Below are positions 1 to 8,309 of a stretch of 64,000 nt of DNA, one piece after another. The translations under genes and the position numbers were made by a program. The stretch lies in contig NZ_JACHJJ010000005.1 in assembly GCF_014203605.1 (NCBI RefSeq), positions 62,001-126,000 on the forward strand, read 5' to 3'. The notes under the pieces were generated by a model, which worked only from the letters and a program-made list of their open reading frames with translations, was not told the origin of the DNA and searched no databases. The stretch's first letter is position 1. Every line of letters starts with the position of its first letter. Source of the stretch: Thiemannella venezuelensis. Lineage in GTDB: Bacteria > Actinomycetota > Actinomycetes > Streptosporangiales > Streptosporangiaceae.

Positions 1-332
1 ATCCGGAAACCCTCGCTGTTCTCCTCCACGTAGGCCAGCAGGGCCAGCGCGGCCCGCTCCAGCTTGACCAGCGCGTGCGAGGCGGACAGCGCCTCGGTCA
101 CCATGCCGAGCAGCTTCTGCATCTCCCGGTCGACGACGACCGCGTAGACGCCCTCCTTGCCGCCGAAGTGCTCGTAGACCACGGGCTTGGAGACGTTGGC
201 GGTCGCCGCGATCTCCTCGACGGACGTGCCGTCGAACCCCTTCTCGGCGAACAGGGTCCGGCTGATCTGGATCAGCTGCTCCCGGCGCTCCTTGCCGGAC
301 ATACGTCGTCGAGGTTGGCTCACACGTCCCAT
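1..332 (-). CDS. TetR family transcriptional regulator (5' part, cut by window edge)
   Basis: This is the N-terminal 110 residues of a TetR-type DNA-binding repressor; the ligand-binding half lies outside the window. The visible part has the standard order: a basic leader, then ERREQLIQISRTLFAEKGFD, TSVEEIAATANVSKPVVYEHF and GGKEGVYAVVV, which is the TetR helix-turn-helix followed by helix 4. I placed the start at the ATG at 332; an alternative ATG lies at 302, just before SGKERREQ. It sits 134 bp downstream of the desaturase gene on the same strand, so it may be cotranscribed and may control it, as DesT/FasR-type regulators do elsewhere. Its ligand and target are inferred from context only. 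Confidence 0.88.
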   Translation of the reverse strand, partial: MGRVSQPRRRMSGKERREQLIQISRTLFAEKGFDGTSVEEIAATANVSKPVVYEHFGGKEGVYAVVVDREMQKLLGMVTEALSASHALVKLERAALALLAYVEENSEGFR

Positions 333-466
333 AATGACGTCACCCCCCGACGAAAGGGGAACGCCGCCGGTCCGGAGCGGCGGGGCGGACGGGGGAGGCC
401 CGCCCGGAGCCGGTGTCGCGAGGGCCGTCGCCGCGGCCCCCGCGGAGTGGTCAGACATCGGCCCGG

Positions 467-1408
467 TCAGACATTGACGCGCTTCGCCGCCAGCCGCTCG
501 GGGGTCGGCCAGCGCACGTCGTAGGCCCAGCCGAGCCTCTCGAAGATGCGGATGACGCCGGCGCTGATGTCGATCTGGCCCTTGAGGGCGCCGTGGCGGG
601 CGCAGGTCGGGTCGGAGTGGTGCAGGTTGTGCCAGGACTCGCCGAACGACGGGATGGCCAGCCACCACACGTTGCGCGACTTGTCGCGCGACTCGAAGGC
701 CTCCTCGCCGAAGACGTGGCAGATGGAGTTGATCGACCAGGTCACGTGGTGCAGCAGCCCGATCCGGATCACCGTGCCCCAGAAGAAGCCGGTCGCCATG
801 CCCCACCACGACCAGGTCAGCAGCCCGCCGAGCAGCGCCGGGGCGACCAGCGAGGTGATCGCCAGCACCGGGAACCACTTGTGCAGCTTGATGATGTCAG
901 GGTCCTTGACCAGGTCCGGCGCGTACTTCTCCCGGTTGGCGCGGGTCGTCTCGAACAGCCAGCCCATGTGGGCCCAGAGCAGCCCCTTGGCCATCGACCA
1001 GAAGCCCGGCCCGAACCGCCACGGCGAGTGCGGGTCGCCCTCCTTGTCGGAGAACTTGTGGTGCTTGCGGTGGGTCGCCACCCAGTCGAGCACCGACATC
1101 TCCAGCGAGATGCTGCCCGCGATGCCCAGGGCGAGCTTCAGCGGGCGCTTGGCCTTGAACGAGCCGTGCGTGAAGTAGCGGTGGAAACCGACGGTGACGC
1201 CCAGACCGGAGACCACATAGAAGACGGCCGCGATCGCGACGTCGGTCCAGCCGAGCCCCCAGCCCCATGCGAACGGGACCGCGGCGATCAGCGCGATGAT
1301 CGGCGTCGCCACGATCACGCCGAAGGTGATGAGCTCGGGGACGGTCTTCGGCTCCGGGTCGATGTCGGGCTTGGGTCCAGGGGCAGAGCGTTCCGTGATG
1401 ACTGTCAT
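467..1408 (-). CDS. Membrane acyl-CoA (delta-9 type) fatty acid desaturase
   Basis: 313 residues of the membrane di-iron desaturase family, which inserts a cis double bond into acyl-CoA or acyl-lipid chains. All three histidine boxes are present: HRYFTH (76-81), HRKHH (113-117) and HNLHH (260-264). Hydrophobic segments lie at about 27-50 and 55-75 and again between the second and third boxes (about 180-215), matching the usual four-helix layout. Length is typical for the bacterial members. The ATG at 1408 is preceded by GAGGTAG, which decides the start. The stop codon lies in the second copy of a ten-base direct repeat (449-458 and 465-474). A 22-bp palindrome lies about 55 bp upstream of the start, and a TetR gene follows, suggesting regulated membrane unsaturation. 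Confidence 0.93.
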   Translation of the reverse strand: MTVITERSAPGPKPDIDPEPKTVPELITFGVIVATPIIALIAAVPFAWGWGLGWTDVAIAAVFYVVSGLGVTVGFHRYFTHGSFKAKRPLKLALGIAGSISLEMSVLDWVATHRKHHKFSDKEGDPHSPWRFGPGFWSMAKGLLWAHMGWLFETTRANREKYAPDLVKDPDIIKLHKWFPVLAITSLVAPALLGGLLTWSWWGMATGFFWGTVIRIGLLHHVTWSINSICHVFGEEAFESRDKSRNVWWLAIPSFGESWHNLHHSDPTCARHGALKGQIDISAGVIRIFERLGWAYDVRWPTPERLAAKRVNV

Positions 1409-1413
1409 GCGCT

Positions 1414-1425
1414 ACCTCATGAGGT
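1414..1425 (-). promoter_or_regulatory. 12-bp perfect palindrome covering the desaturase RBS
   Basis: ACCTCATGAGGT is a perfect palindrome; read on the minus strand, its second half supplies the GAGGT of the ribosome-binding site of the desaturase gene. It could be a second operator or an RNA hairpin that hides the RBS, or it could be chance. No functional evidence beyond position. Confidence 0.3.
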
Positions 1426-1463
1426 TAGGAAGAGGATGGACCTTTTGTCCGGCTACGCCACCG

Positions 1464-1485
1464 TAACCTACGCTAGGGTAAGTTA
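1464..1485. promoter_or_regulatory. Candidate TetR operator upstream of the desaturase gene
   Basis: Arms TAACCTAC (1464-1471) and GTAAGTTA (1478-1485) form an inverted repeat with one mismatch around a central CTAG (1473-1476). The whole 22-bp element is symmetric except for two base pairs. It contains TAGCGT and TAGGTT -10-like hexamers on the minus strand, so binding there would block transcription of the desaturase gene. The size and symmetry suit a TetR dimer. The match to the partial TetR gene is an inference. Confidence 0.5.
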
Positions 1486-1729
1486 GGAATCCCCAGGCGG
1501 CCAACACGGCGAAGGTGACTGTTTCCGGGGAATTTCGTGGCTCCGTCAAGCCTTGCGCCCCACCTTCTTGGCCTGATAGGGACCAGACGCCCTACGCGTG
1601 CCCCCGTGGGCGATCGCTAATCCCTCCACCCGCTGTGGACGAGCTGTCAATCGAGATGACCTCCGGCCGGAGGGCTTCGGTATGGTAGGGATCGGTGGAG
1701 TTCGGATCCTGTCCGAAACGCCGAGTTGA
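1486..1729. other. Intergenic region before tRNA-Gln, no gene seen
   Basis: I see no plausible coding sequence; long reading frames crossing here run through the tRNA and glmU and are not supported. It ends with a possible tRNA promoter: ATGACC (1657-1662) and TATGGT (1681-1686), 18 bp apart, with a perfect 14-bp palindrome centred on CCGGCCGG (1660-1673) between them. Confidence 0.4.
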
Positions 1730-1801
1730 TCCGGCATTGGGTAATTGGCAGCCCCCAAGGTTTTGGTCCTTGTTGTCCAGGTTCGAGTCCTGGTGCCGGA
1801 G
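1730..1801 (+). tRNA. tRNA-Gln (anticodon TTG)
   Basis: A 72-nt cloverleaf. The acceptor stem is TCCGGCA with TGCCGGA, followed by discriminator G at 1801. The D stem is GGGT/GCCC. The anticodon stem CAAGG/CCTTG closes the loop TTTTGGT, giving anticodon TTG for CAA codons. The T arm is CCAGG-TTCGAGT-CCTGG. CCA is not encoded. It lies 165 bp upstream of glmU. Confidence 0.95.
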
Positions 1802-1966
1802 CTGTGATTTTTGTCTGGTTTGGTGCCTGGCTGGTCGGCTGGGTGGATTCCCGTCGGGGAAGGTATCCTCACGTTGTCGAGCGGATGACGGTCCGGTGCC
1901 CCCGGGGTGGCCGTGCGTCGTCCCGTTTCGCCATGTCTCAGCCGCGATGCCGAGGGAGCCTCGTCC

Positions 1967-3421
1967 GTGAGTGTGCCGCGCCCGGCCGCCGTCATCGTCC
2001 TCGCCGCAGGCGAGGGCACCCGGATGAAGTCGAGAACACCGAAGATCCTGCATGAGCTGTGCGGTCGCGCCCTGGTCGACCACATGCTCGCCGCCGCTCG
2101 AGGTCTCGAACCCGAGCGGCTCATCGTTGTGATCGGTCATGAACGGGAACGGGTCGGGGCGCATCTGGCGCGCACCGCCCCCGACGCGCAGACCGTGGTC
2201 CAGAAGGAGCAGCGGGGCACCGGGCACGCGGTCAGGATCGTCCTGGAGGCGGCCGGCGCGATCGAGGGCACGGTCCTGGTGACGTACGGCGACACGCCGA
2301 TGCTGCGCACCGGCACGCTCGCCGGGCTGCTGGAGCGGCACGCCGAGGACGGCAACGCCGTCACGGTGCTGACCGCCGAGGTCCCGGACCCGTACGGCTA
2401 CGGCCGGATCGTCCGGGACGCGACCGGGGCCGTGCTGGAGATCGTCGAGGAGAAGGACGCCACCGCGGAGCAGCGGGCGATCCGGGAGATGAACTCCGGC
2501 GTCTACGCCTTCGACGGCGTGCTGCTGGCCGACGCGGTCAAGCGGGTCTCGGTCGCCAACGCCCAGGGCGAGGAGTACCTCACCGACGTCCTGTCGATCC
2601 TGCGCCGCGACGGCCACCGGGTGGGCGCGCACGTCGCGGCCGACCACGTCGAGGTGGAGGGCGTCAACGACCGGGTCCAGCTGGCCGCCGCGCGCAGGGT
2701 GCTCAACTCCCGGCTCCTGGAGGCGCACATGCGGGCGGGCGTGACGGTGGTGGACCCGGCCAGCACCTGGGTGGACGTGGACGTCGTGCTGGAGCAGGAC
2801 GTGGTGCTGCACCCCGGCACCCAGCTGCACGGCCGCACGTCGGTGGCGGAGGGTGCCGAGGTCGGGCCGGCCGCGACGCTGACGGACACGGTGGTCGGCG
2901 AGGGCGCGGTGGTGCGCAACGCCGTCTGCGTGGAGGCGGAGATCGGCCCGGAGGCCATGGTGGGGCCGTACGCCTACCTGCGCCCGGGCACCGTGCTGGC
3001 CCGCAAGGCGAAGGCCGGGACGTACGTCGAGATGAAGAACGCCCGGGTGGGCGAGGGCTCGAAGGTCCCCCACCTGACGTATGTGGGCGACGCCACGCTC
3101 GGGGCCGGGGTGAACATCGGGGCCTCGTCGATCTTCGTCAACTACGACGGGGTCAACAAGCACCACACGACCGTGGGAGACCACGCGTTCGTGGGGTGCG
3201 ACACCATGCTCGTCGCGCCGGTGAACATCGGCGACGGCGCGTACACCGCCGCGGGCTCGGTCATCGACGGCGACGTCCCCCCCGGGGCGATCGGGGTGGC
3301 CCGGACGCGGCAGCGCAACATCGAAGGGTGGACGGTCCGCAAGCGGCCGGGCACCAGATCGGCCGAGGCGGCGCAGCGGGCCGCCGAGGCCGGAGATCAG
3401 CAGGGGAGCACCTCCACATGA
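1967..3421 (+). CDS. glmU: Bifunctional N-acetylglucosamine-1-P uridyltransferase / glucosamine-1-P acetyltransferase GlmU
   Basis: GlmU acetylates glucosamine-1-phosphate and then uridylates it to UDP-GlcNAc, the precursor for peptidoglycan and other envelope glycans, in the cytoplasm. The 484 residues match the usual length. The nucleotidyltransferase signature LAAGEGTRMKSRTPK is at about 12-26. From about residue 260 the hexapeptide repeats of the left-handed beta helix follow, with GPYAYLRPGTVL and KNARVGEGSKVPHLTYVGDA typical of the acetyltransferase site. I chose the GTG at 1967 because GAGGGAG lies 8 nt upstream; a second GTG at 1973 is possible. Its TGA overlaps the ATG of prs in ATGA, so the two are translationally coupled. 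UDP-GlcNAc could also feed the polysaccharide locus downstream. Confidence 0.97.
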   Translation: MSVPRPAAVIVLAAGEGTRMKSRTPKILHELCGRALVDHMLAAARGLEPERLIVVIGHERERVGAHLARTAPDAQTVVQKEQRGTGHAVRIVLEAAGAIEGTVLVTYGDTPMLRTGTLAGLLERHAEDGNAVTVLTAEVPDPYGYGRIVRDATGAVLEIVEEKDATAEQRAIREMNSGVYAFDGVLLADAVKRVSVANAQGEEYLTDVLSILRRDGHRVGAHVAADHVEVEGVNDRVQLAAARRVLNSRLLEAHMRAGVTVVDPASTWVDVDVVLEQDVVLHPGTQLHGRTSVAEGAEVGPAATLTDTVVGEGAVVRNAVCVEAEIGPEAMVGPYAYLRPGTVLARKAKAGTYVEMKNARVGEGSKVPHLTYVGDATLGAGVNIGASSIFVNYDGVNKHHTTVGDHAFVGCDTMLVAPVNIGDGAYTAAGSVIDGDVPPGAIGVARTRQRNIEGWTVRKRPGTRSAEAAQRAAEAGDQQGSTST

Positions 3422-4395
3422 GCAGCATCAAGCAGACCGGTGAGAAGAAGATGATGTTCTTCTCCGGGCGCGCGCATCCGGAGCTGGCGGAGGAGGTGGC
3501 CAGGCATCTCGGAGTGGAGATCACGCCGACGACGCTGCGCGACTTCGCGAACGGTGAGATCTACGCCCGCTACCAGGAGTCGGTCCGCGGGAGCGACGCG
3601 TTCGTCATCCAGAGCCACACCGAGCCCATCAACCAGTGGATCATGGAGCAGTTGATCATGGTGGACGCGCTCAAGCGCGCCTCCGCCAAGCGGATCACCG
3701 TGGTCATGCCGTTCTTCGGCTACGCCCGCCAGGACAAGAAGGGCCGGGGCCGCGAGCCGATCACGGCCCGGCTGATGGCGGACCTGTTCAAGACGGCGGG
3801 CGCCGACCGGCTGATGTCGATCGACCTGCACACCTCGCAGATCCAGGGCTTCTTCGACGGCCCGGTGGACCACCTGTTCGCCATGCCGGTGCTGGTCAAC
3901 TACATGAAGGACAAGATCGACCTGGCCAACACCACGGTCGTCTCACCGGACACGGGCCGGGTGCGGCTCTCGGAGCGCTGGGCCGACACGCTGGGCACGC
4001 CGCTGGCCTTCATCCACAAGCGCCGCGACCTCGACGTGGCCAACCAGGTGAAGGTGAACGAGGTCGTCGGCAAGGTGCGGGGCCGCACCTGCGTGCTGAT
4101 CGACGACATGATCGACACGGCGGGCACGATCTGCAAGGCCGCGGACGCGCTGTACGAGCAGGGCGCGACCGACGTGATCGTGGCCGCCACGCACGCGGTC
4201 TTCTCCGACCCGGCGGTGGACCGGCTGAAGAACTCGCGGGTCTCGGAGGTCATCGTCACCAACACGCTGCCGCTGCCGGAGGAGAAGACGTTCGACAAGC
4301 TGACCGTGCTCTCCATCGCCCCGGTGATCGCGCGGGCGATCACCGAGGTGTTCAGCGACGGTTCGGTGACGAGCATGTTCGAGGGCGACTGCTGA
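3418..4395 (+). CDS. prs: Ribose-phosphate pyrophosphokinase (PRPP synthetase)
   Basis: Makes PRPP from ribose-5-phosphate and ATP for nucleotide, histidine, tryptophan and NAD synthesis. 325 residues, normal for class I bacterial enzymes. Visible signatures are FFGYARQDKKGRGREPITA around 99-117, DLHTSQIQGFF at 136-146 and the PRPP-binding loop CVLIDDMIDTAGT at 225-237. The ATG at 3418 overlaps the glmU stop, with AGGGGAG about 10 nt upstream. A perfect GC hairpin begins one base after the stop codon, so the glmU-prs operon probably ends here. Confidence 0.97.
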   Translation: MSSIKQTGEKKMMFFSGRAHPELAEEVARHLGVEITPTTLRDFANGEIYARYQESVRGSDAFVIQSHTEPINQWIMEQLIMVDALKRASAKRITVVMPFFGYARQDKKGRGREPITARLMADLFKTAGADRLMSIDLHTSQIQGFFDGPVDHLFAMPVLVNYMKDKIDLANTTVVSPDTGRVRLSERWADTLGTPLAFIHKRRDLDVANQVKVNEVVGKVRGRTCVLIDDMIDTAGTICKAADALYEQGATDVIVAATHAVFSDPAVDRLKNSRVSEVIVTNTLPLPEEKTFDKLTVLSIAPVIARAITEVFSDGSVTSMFEGDC

Positions 4396-4396
4396 G

Positions 4397-4422
4397 CGGC
4401 CGCCGGGCGCGCCCGGCGGCCG
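4397..4422 (+). terminator. GC-rich hairpin after prs
   Basis: A perfect 26-bp palindrome built of CGGCCGCCGGGCG and its complement directly follows the prs stop codon. There is no T tract, as is common for actinobacterial terminators. Confidence 0.55.
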
Positions 4423-4556
4423 GTTCCGGTGCCGCCGGGCGAAGCGTCCGGCGGGGCGCGGTAGTCTGTACAGGTTGCGCGCGCTCGTAACGCCTTCCGC
4501 TAGGGCGGGTGAGGGGGAGCGCGCTTTCACCGCCATCGATCCCTAGGAGATCCGCC

Positions 4557-5192
4557 GTGTCCGAGGTAGTCATCAAGGCCGAGTCGCGCACCGACTTCGG
4601 CAAGGGCGCCGCCCGCAAGATCCGCCGCGAGCACAAGGTGCCCGCCGTCCTCTACGGGCACGGCACGGACCCGCAGCACCTGTCCCTGCCGGGCCACGAG
4701 CTCCTGCTCGCCCTGCGCACGCCGAACGTGCTGATCCGCCTGGAGGGCGCGGTCACCGAGATGGCGCTGCCCAAGGGCGTCCAGCGCGACCCGATCAAGG
4801 GCTTCCTGGAGCACGTCGACCTGCTGCTGGTCAAGCGCGGCGAGAAGGTCACCGTGGACATCCCGGTCACCGTCGTGGGCGAGGTCGCCGACGGCATCCT
4901 GGACCAGCAGATGGTCTCCGTCTCGGTCGAGGCCGAGGCCACCCACATCCCCGAGGGCGTCGAGGTCAGCGTCGAGGGCCTGGAGGTCGGCACGCAGGTC
5001 ACCGCCGGTGAGCTGAAGCTGCCCAAGGGCACCACGCTGATCGCCGACCCGGAGGCGCTGGTCCTGATCGTCGCGGCTCCGGCCGCCGAGCCGGAGGCCG
5101 AGACCGCCGAGGGCGAGGCCACCGAGGGCGAGGTCGCCGAGGCGGAGGCCGAGAACGAGGCCGCCGAGGCGTCCGCCGAGGCCGGCGAGTAG
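4557..5192 (+). CDS. rplY: 50S ribosomal protein L25, general stress (CTC) form
   Basis: Binds 5S rRNA in the large ribosomal subunit. 211 residues: an N-terminal L25 domain (about 1-92, SEVVIKAESRTDFGKGAARK onward) and a C-terminal TL5/CTC beta domain (about 95-180, with IPVTVVGEVADGILDQQ). It ends in an acidic Glu/Ala tail of about 40 residues, a usual feature of the actinobacterial form. The GTG at 4557 is chosen because AGGAGA lies about 7 nt upstream. It is separated from prs by a hairpin and followed by a strong hairpin, so it is probably monocistronic or joined to pth only by readthrough. Confidence 0.96.
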   Translation: MSEVVIKAESRTDFGKGAARKIRREHKVPAVLYGHGTDPQHLSLPGHELLLALRTPNVLIRLEGAVTEMALPKGVQRDPIKGFLEHVDLLLVKRGEKVTVDIPVTVVGEVADGILDQQMVSVSVEAEATHIPEGVEVSVEGLEVGTQVTAGELKLPKGTTLIADPEALVLIVAAPAAEPEAETAEGEATEGEVAEAEAENEAAEASAEAGE

Positions 5193-5209
5193 TTCTTTCT
5201 GCTACACCT

Positions 5210-5241
5210 GTCAGGGCAGCCCGGGTCCGGGCTGCCCTGAC
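5210..5241 (+). terminator. Hairpin terminator after rplY
   Basis: Two perfect 15-nt arms (5210-5224 and 5227-5241) with a 2-nt loop follow the rplY stop by 17 nt. There is no T tract. Confidence 0.7.
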
Positions 5242-5309
5242 GCGCATGTGCCCCCGGGGGCGTGCGCGGGGCCCGCTGTGGATACGAGTGACGCGAAGGG
5301 ATGCCGACC

Positions 5310-5906
5310 GTGGACCGCTGGCTGGTCGTGGGCCTGGGGAACCCCGGGCCGGAGTACGCCGGGAACCGGCACAACGCGGGGTTCATGGTGCTGGACGAGC
5401 TGGCCGCGCGCGCGGGCGGGCGCTTCAAGGCCCACCGGTCGCGGGCCGAGGTGCTGGAGGGCCGGCTGGCGGGGGTTCCCGCGGTCCTGGCCAAGCCGCT
5501 GTCGTTCATGAACCTCTCGGGCGGCCCGGTCCGGGCGCTGGCCGACTTCTACAAGGTCGCCCCGGCGCAGGTGGTCGTCGTCCACGACGAGCTGGACGTC
5601 CCGTACGGCGCGCTCCGGGCCAAGCTGGGCGGCGGGGACAACGGCCACAACGGGCTGAAGTCGATCACGAAGTCGCTGGCCACCAGGGACTACCTGCGGG
5701 TGCGCTTCGGCATCGGGCGCCCGCCGGGCCGGATGGACACCGCGGCCTACGTCCTGCGCGACTTCGCCACGGCCGAGCGCAAGGACCTGGCCTTCCTGGT
5801 CGACCGGGCCGCCGACGTGGTGGAGTCGCTTCTCACGGTGGGCCTGGAGCCGACCCAGAACACCTTCCACGCCGGTGACCTGAAGCCCTCCGGGCCGCCC
5901 CGGTAG
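5310..5906 (+). CDS. pth: Peptidyl-tRNA hydrolase
   Basis: Releases peptides from prematurely dropped peptidyl-tRNA. 198 residues with the conserved catalytic triad: N11 in GLGNPG, H21 in RHNAG and D93 in VVVHDELD, numbered from the GTG at 5310 and matching the family numbering. [13 protein letters not shown] and the C-terminal RxDTAAYVL region are also typical. An ATG at 5301 lies in frame, but the only SD-like sequence, AAGGG (5296-5300), touches it. The same sequence is 9 nt before the GTG at 5310, so I prefer 5310. A short hairpin follows the stop. Confidence 0.96.
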   Translation: MDRWLVVGLGNPGPEYAGNRHNAGFMVLDELAARAGGRFKAHRSRAEVLEGRLAGVPAVLAKPLSFMNLSGGPVRALADFYKVAPAQVVVVHDELDVPYGALRAKLGGGDNGHNGLKSITKSLATRDYLRVRFGIGRPPGRMDTAAYVLRDFATAERKDLAFLVDRAADVVESLLTVGLEPTQNTFHAGDLKPSGPPR

Positions 5907-5920
5907 GGAGCCCGCCGCGC

Positions 5921-5942
5921 GGCCGCCCGACCGGGGGCGGCC
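5921..5942 (+). terminator. Hairpin after pth
   Basis: GGCCGCCC (5921-5928) and GGGCGGCC (5935-5942) pair perfectly around a 6-nt loop, 14 nt after the pth stop. It separates the housekeeping block from the polysaccharide locus. Confidence 0.5.
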
Positions 5943-6044
5943 TCCGCGAAGGTAAACGTTTCGGGCTTTCACCCCTCGGGGCTTTCTCCCTCTCGCTACC
6001 ATTCCATGGCTGTACGTAGCCGAATGATTACGCAGGGGGAGCGG

Positions 6045-7490
6045 GTGCGTGACGCGACCGTCGTCCAGCCGGAGTCTAGGTCCGTGACCGCGGTCCGCCA
6101 TCGGACGCCCGGCTGGGTCGGCTGGCACCGGGCGCGAACCGTCGCCTCCGACCTGTGCTGCGCCTCCCTGGCCGGGGCGCTGGCCTTCTTCGTCCGGTTC
6201 GGTGAGGTCACGCCGTACGTCGCGCCGTACGTGGTGCTGAGCGCCGCGCTGCCGGTCGCGTGGGTCTGCGCGGTCGCGCTGAACCGGGCCTACGAGCCCC
6301 GCCTGATCGGGCTGGGACCGGAGGAGTTCCAGCGCATCCTCCAGTGCGGGTTCATGTTCACCGCGGCCCTCGCGATCGGCGCCTACGTGACCAAGACCGA
6401 GGTGGCGCGCGGTTACGTCGTGCTCGCGGTCCCGCTGACCACGGTCCTGACCCTGCTCGCCCGGTACGGCCTGCGCCGGCTGCTGCACCGGATGCGGGCG
6501 CGGGGCGGGTGCATGCGGCGGGTCGTGGCGGTGGGCCACCGGGCGGCCGTCGCCGAGCTGGTGGAGCGGTTCCGCCGGGAGCCGTACCACGGGATGCAGG
6601 TCGTCGGCGTCTGCGCGCCGTACCACGGCAGGGACGAGGTGGCGGGGGTGCCGGTCCTCGGCGGCTTCTCCGACGTGCCGCTCGCCGTCGGCCAGGTGGA
6701 GGCGGACACCGTGGCGGTGCTGGCCTGCCCGGAGATGGACGGGACGGCGCTGCGGCGGCTGGCGTGGCGGCTGGAGAAGACGCGCACCGACCTGGTGGTC
6801 GCGCCGGGCCTGATGGAGGTGGCCGGGCCGCGGACCACCATCCGGCCGGTGGCGGGCCTGCCGCTGCTGCACGTGGACCACCCCGAGCTCGTGGGCCTGA
6901 GGCAGGTGGTCAAGAACCTGTTCGACCGGCTGGTCGCGGGGACGCTGCTGGTCGTGCTGGCGCCGCTGCTGCTGGGCCTGGCGCTGGCGGTCCGCATGTC
7001 GAGCCCGGGGCCCGCGCTGTTCCGGCAGACGCGGGTGGGCCGGGACGGCGCGGAGTTCACGATCTACAAGTTCCGGACGATGGGCATCGACGCCGAACAG
7101 CGCAAGCTCACCCTGGTGAGCGAGGGGCGGAGCGTGCTGTTCAAGATCCGCCGGGACCCTCGGGTGACCGCACTGGGCGTCCGGCTCCGGCGGTACTCCC
7201 TGGACGAGCTGCCGCAGCTGATCAACGTGGTGACCGGCGACATGTCGCTGGTCGGTCCCCGGCCCCCGCTCCCGGAGGAGGTCGCCAGGTACGGGGGCGA
7301 CGTGCGGCGCAGGCTGCTGGTCAAGCCGGGGATGACCGGGCTGTGGCAGGTGAGCGGGCGGTCCGACCTGACCTGGGAGGAATCGGTGCGGCTGGACCTG
7401 CGTTACGTGGAGAACTGGTCTCTCACGCTGGACCTCCAGATCCTGTGGAAGACTTGGTCGGCTGTCGCGCGAGGAGCTGGAGCGTACTGA
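6045..7490 (+). CDS. Polyprenyl-phosphate sugar-1-phosphate transferase (exopolysaccharide initiating enzyme)
   Basis: A WbaP/WcaJ-type polyisoprenyl-phosphate hexose-1-phosphate transferase, which starts repeat-unit synthesis by moving a sugar phosphate onto undecaprenyl phosphate at the membrane. The N-terminal half has about four hydrophobic segments and a CoA-binding-like domain. A further membrane segment (FDRLVAGTLLVVLAPLLLGLAL) precedes the catalytic domain, which shows SSPGPALFRQTRVGRDG, FTIYKFRTM, RYSLDELPQLINVVTGDMSLVGPRP and the GMTGLWQVSGRS end motif. It is the usual length (481 aa). I favour the GTG at 6045 (AGGGGGAG just upstream; TACCAT at 5997-6002 could be the -10); an in-frame ATG at 6006 is the alternative. 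The stop is 1 nt before cysQ, so the two are coupled. Confidence 0.92.
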   Translation: MRDATVVQPESRSVTAVRHRTPGWVGWHRARTVASDLCCASLAGALAFFVRFGEVTPYVAPYVVLSAALPVAWVCAVALNRAYEPRLIGLGPEEFQRILQCGFMFTAALAIGAYVTKTEVARGYVVLAVPLTTVLTLLARYGLRRLLHRMRARGGCMRRVVAVGHRAAVAELVERFRREPYHGMQVVGVCAPYHGRDEVAGVPVLGGFSDVPLAVGQVEADTVAVLACPEMDGTALRRLAWRLEKTRTDLVVAPGLMEVAGPRTTIRPVAGLPLLHVDHPELVGLRQVVKNLFDRLVAGTLLVVLAPLLLGLALAVRMSSPGPALFRQTRVGRDGAEFTIYKFRTMGIDAEQRKLTLVSEGRSVLFKIRRDPRVTALGVRLRRYSLDELPQLINVVTGDMSLVGPRPPLPEEVARYGGDVRRRLLVKPGMTGLWQVSGRSDLTWEESVRLDLRYVENWSLTLDLQILWKTWSAVARGAGAY

Positions 7491-7491
7491 G

Positions 7492-8274
7492 ATGACGATT
7501 CGCGACGATCACGACCTCGCCCGGGACCTGGCGGCGGAGGCGGGTGAGCGGTTGCTGGCCCTGCGGGAGCGGGAGGGGTTCGGCGATCCGTCCCTGCTGC
7601 GCAAGGAGGGCGACGCGGCCTCGCACCGGTTCCTGATGGAGGCCCTGGCGAGGCTCCGCCCGAGCGACAGCGTGCTGTCGGAGGAGGCCACCCAGTCCGA
7701 GCGGCTCGACCCCCGGCGCCTGACGGCCGACCGGGTGTGGATCGTCGACCCGCTGGACGGCACCCGCGAGTTCGCCGAGGAGGGCCGCGCGGACTGGGCG
7801 GTCCACGTGGCGCTGTGGGAGCGGGGGCCCGACGGGCGGGGGCGGCTGACGGCCGGGGCGGTGGCGCTGCCCGCCCAGGGGCGCACGCTCTTCACCGGCG
7901 AGCCGCCGGTGCCGCCCCGCCTGCAGGAGGGGGCCAGGCCGCGGATCGCGGTCAGCCGGACCCGGCCGCCGGAGTTCGTGCAGAGACTCGCCCGCCTCGC
8001 TGGTGCCGACCTGGTGCCGATCGGGTCCGCGGGGGCGAAGATCTCCGCGGTGCTGACCGGTGAGGTCGAGGCGTACGTCCACGCGGGCGGCCAGTACGAG
8101 TGGGACTCGGCCGCGCCGGTCGCCGTGGCGCTGGCCTCCGGAGCCCACGCGAGCAGGATCGACGGCTCAACCCTGACCTACAACCAGGGTGACCCGTCAC
8201 TACCGGATATTCTTATTTCCCTACCGGAACTGGCGCCAACGTTGCTCGCCGGCATCCGGGACCTGCACCGATAG
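7492..8274 (+). CDS. cysQ: 3'(2'),5'-bisphosphate nucleotidase, inositol monophosphatase family (CysQ)
   Basis: The family removes the 3'-phosphate of PAP or PAPS, or dephosphorylates inositol phosphates. The 260 residues carry the metal-site signatures: SEEA near 64-67, WIVDPLDGTREF at about 82-93 and the C-terminal YEWDSAAPVAVALASGA. The last resembles the CysQ form rather than a classical IMPase. It starts 1 nt after the transferase gene and is followed by cysD and cysN. PAP is the by-product of sulfotransferases and inhibits them, so CysQ here fits the three sulfotransferase genes downstream. Substrate choice is inferred from context. Confidence 0.88.
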   Translation: MTIRDDHDLARDLAAEAGERLLALREREGFGDPSLLRKEGDAASHRFLMEALARLRPSDSVLSEEATQSERLDPRRLTADRVWIVDPLDGTREFAEEGRADWAVHVALWERGPDGRGRLTAGAVALPAQGRTLFTGEPPVPPRLQEGARPRIAVSRTRPPEFVQRLARLAGADLVPIGSAGAKISAVLTGEVEAYVHAGGQYEWDSAAPVAVALASGAHASRIDGSTLTYNQGDPSLPDILISLPELAPTLLAGIRDLHR

Positions 8275-8309
8275 AGGGACATCCCCATATCCCCCGCTAG
8301 GAGAGCCAG

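Noticed and set aside
1546-2124. 192-codon minus-strand frame across tRNA-Gln and the glmU start
   Set aside because: It runs through a tRNA gene and the GlmU active-site codons, has no RBS and no recognisable domain.
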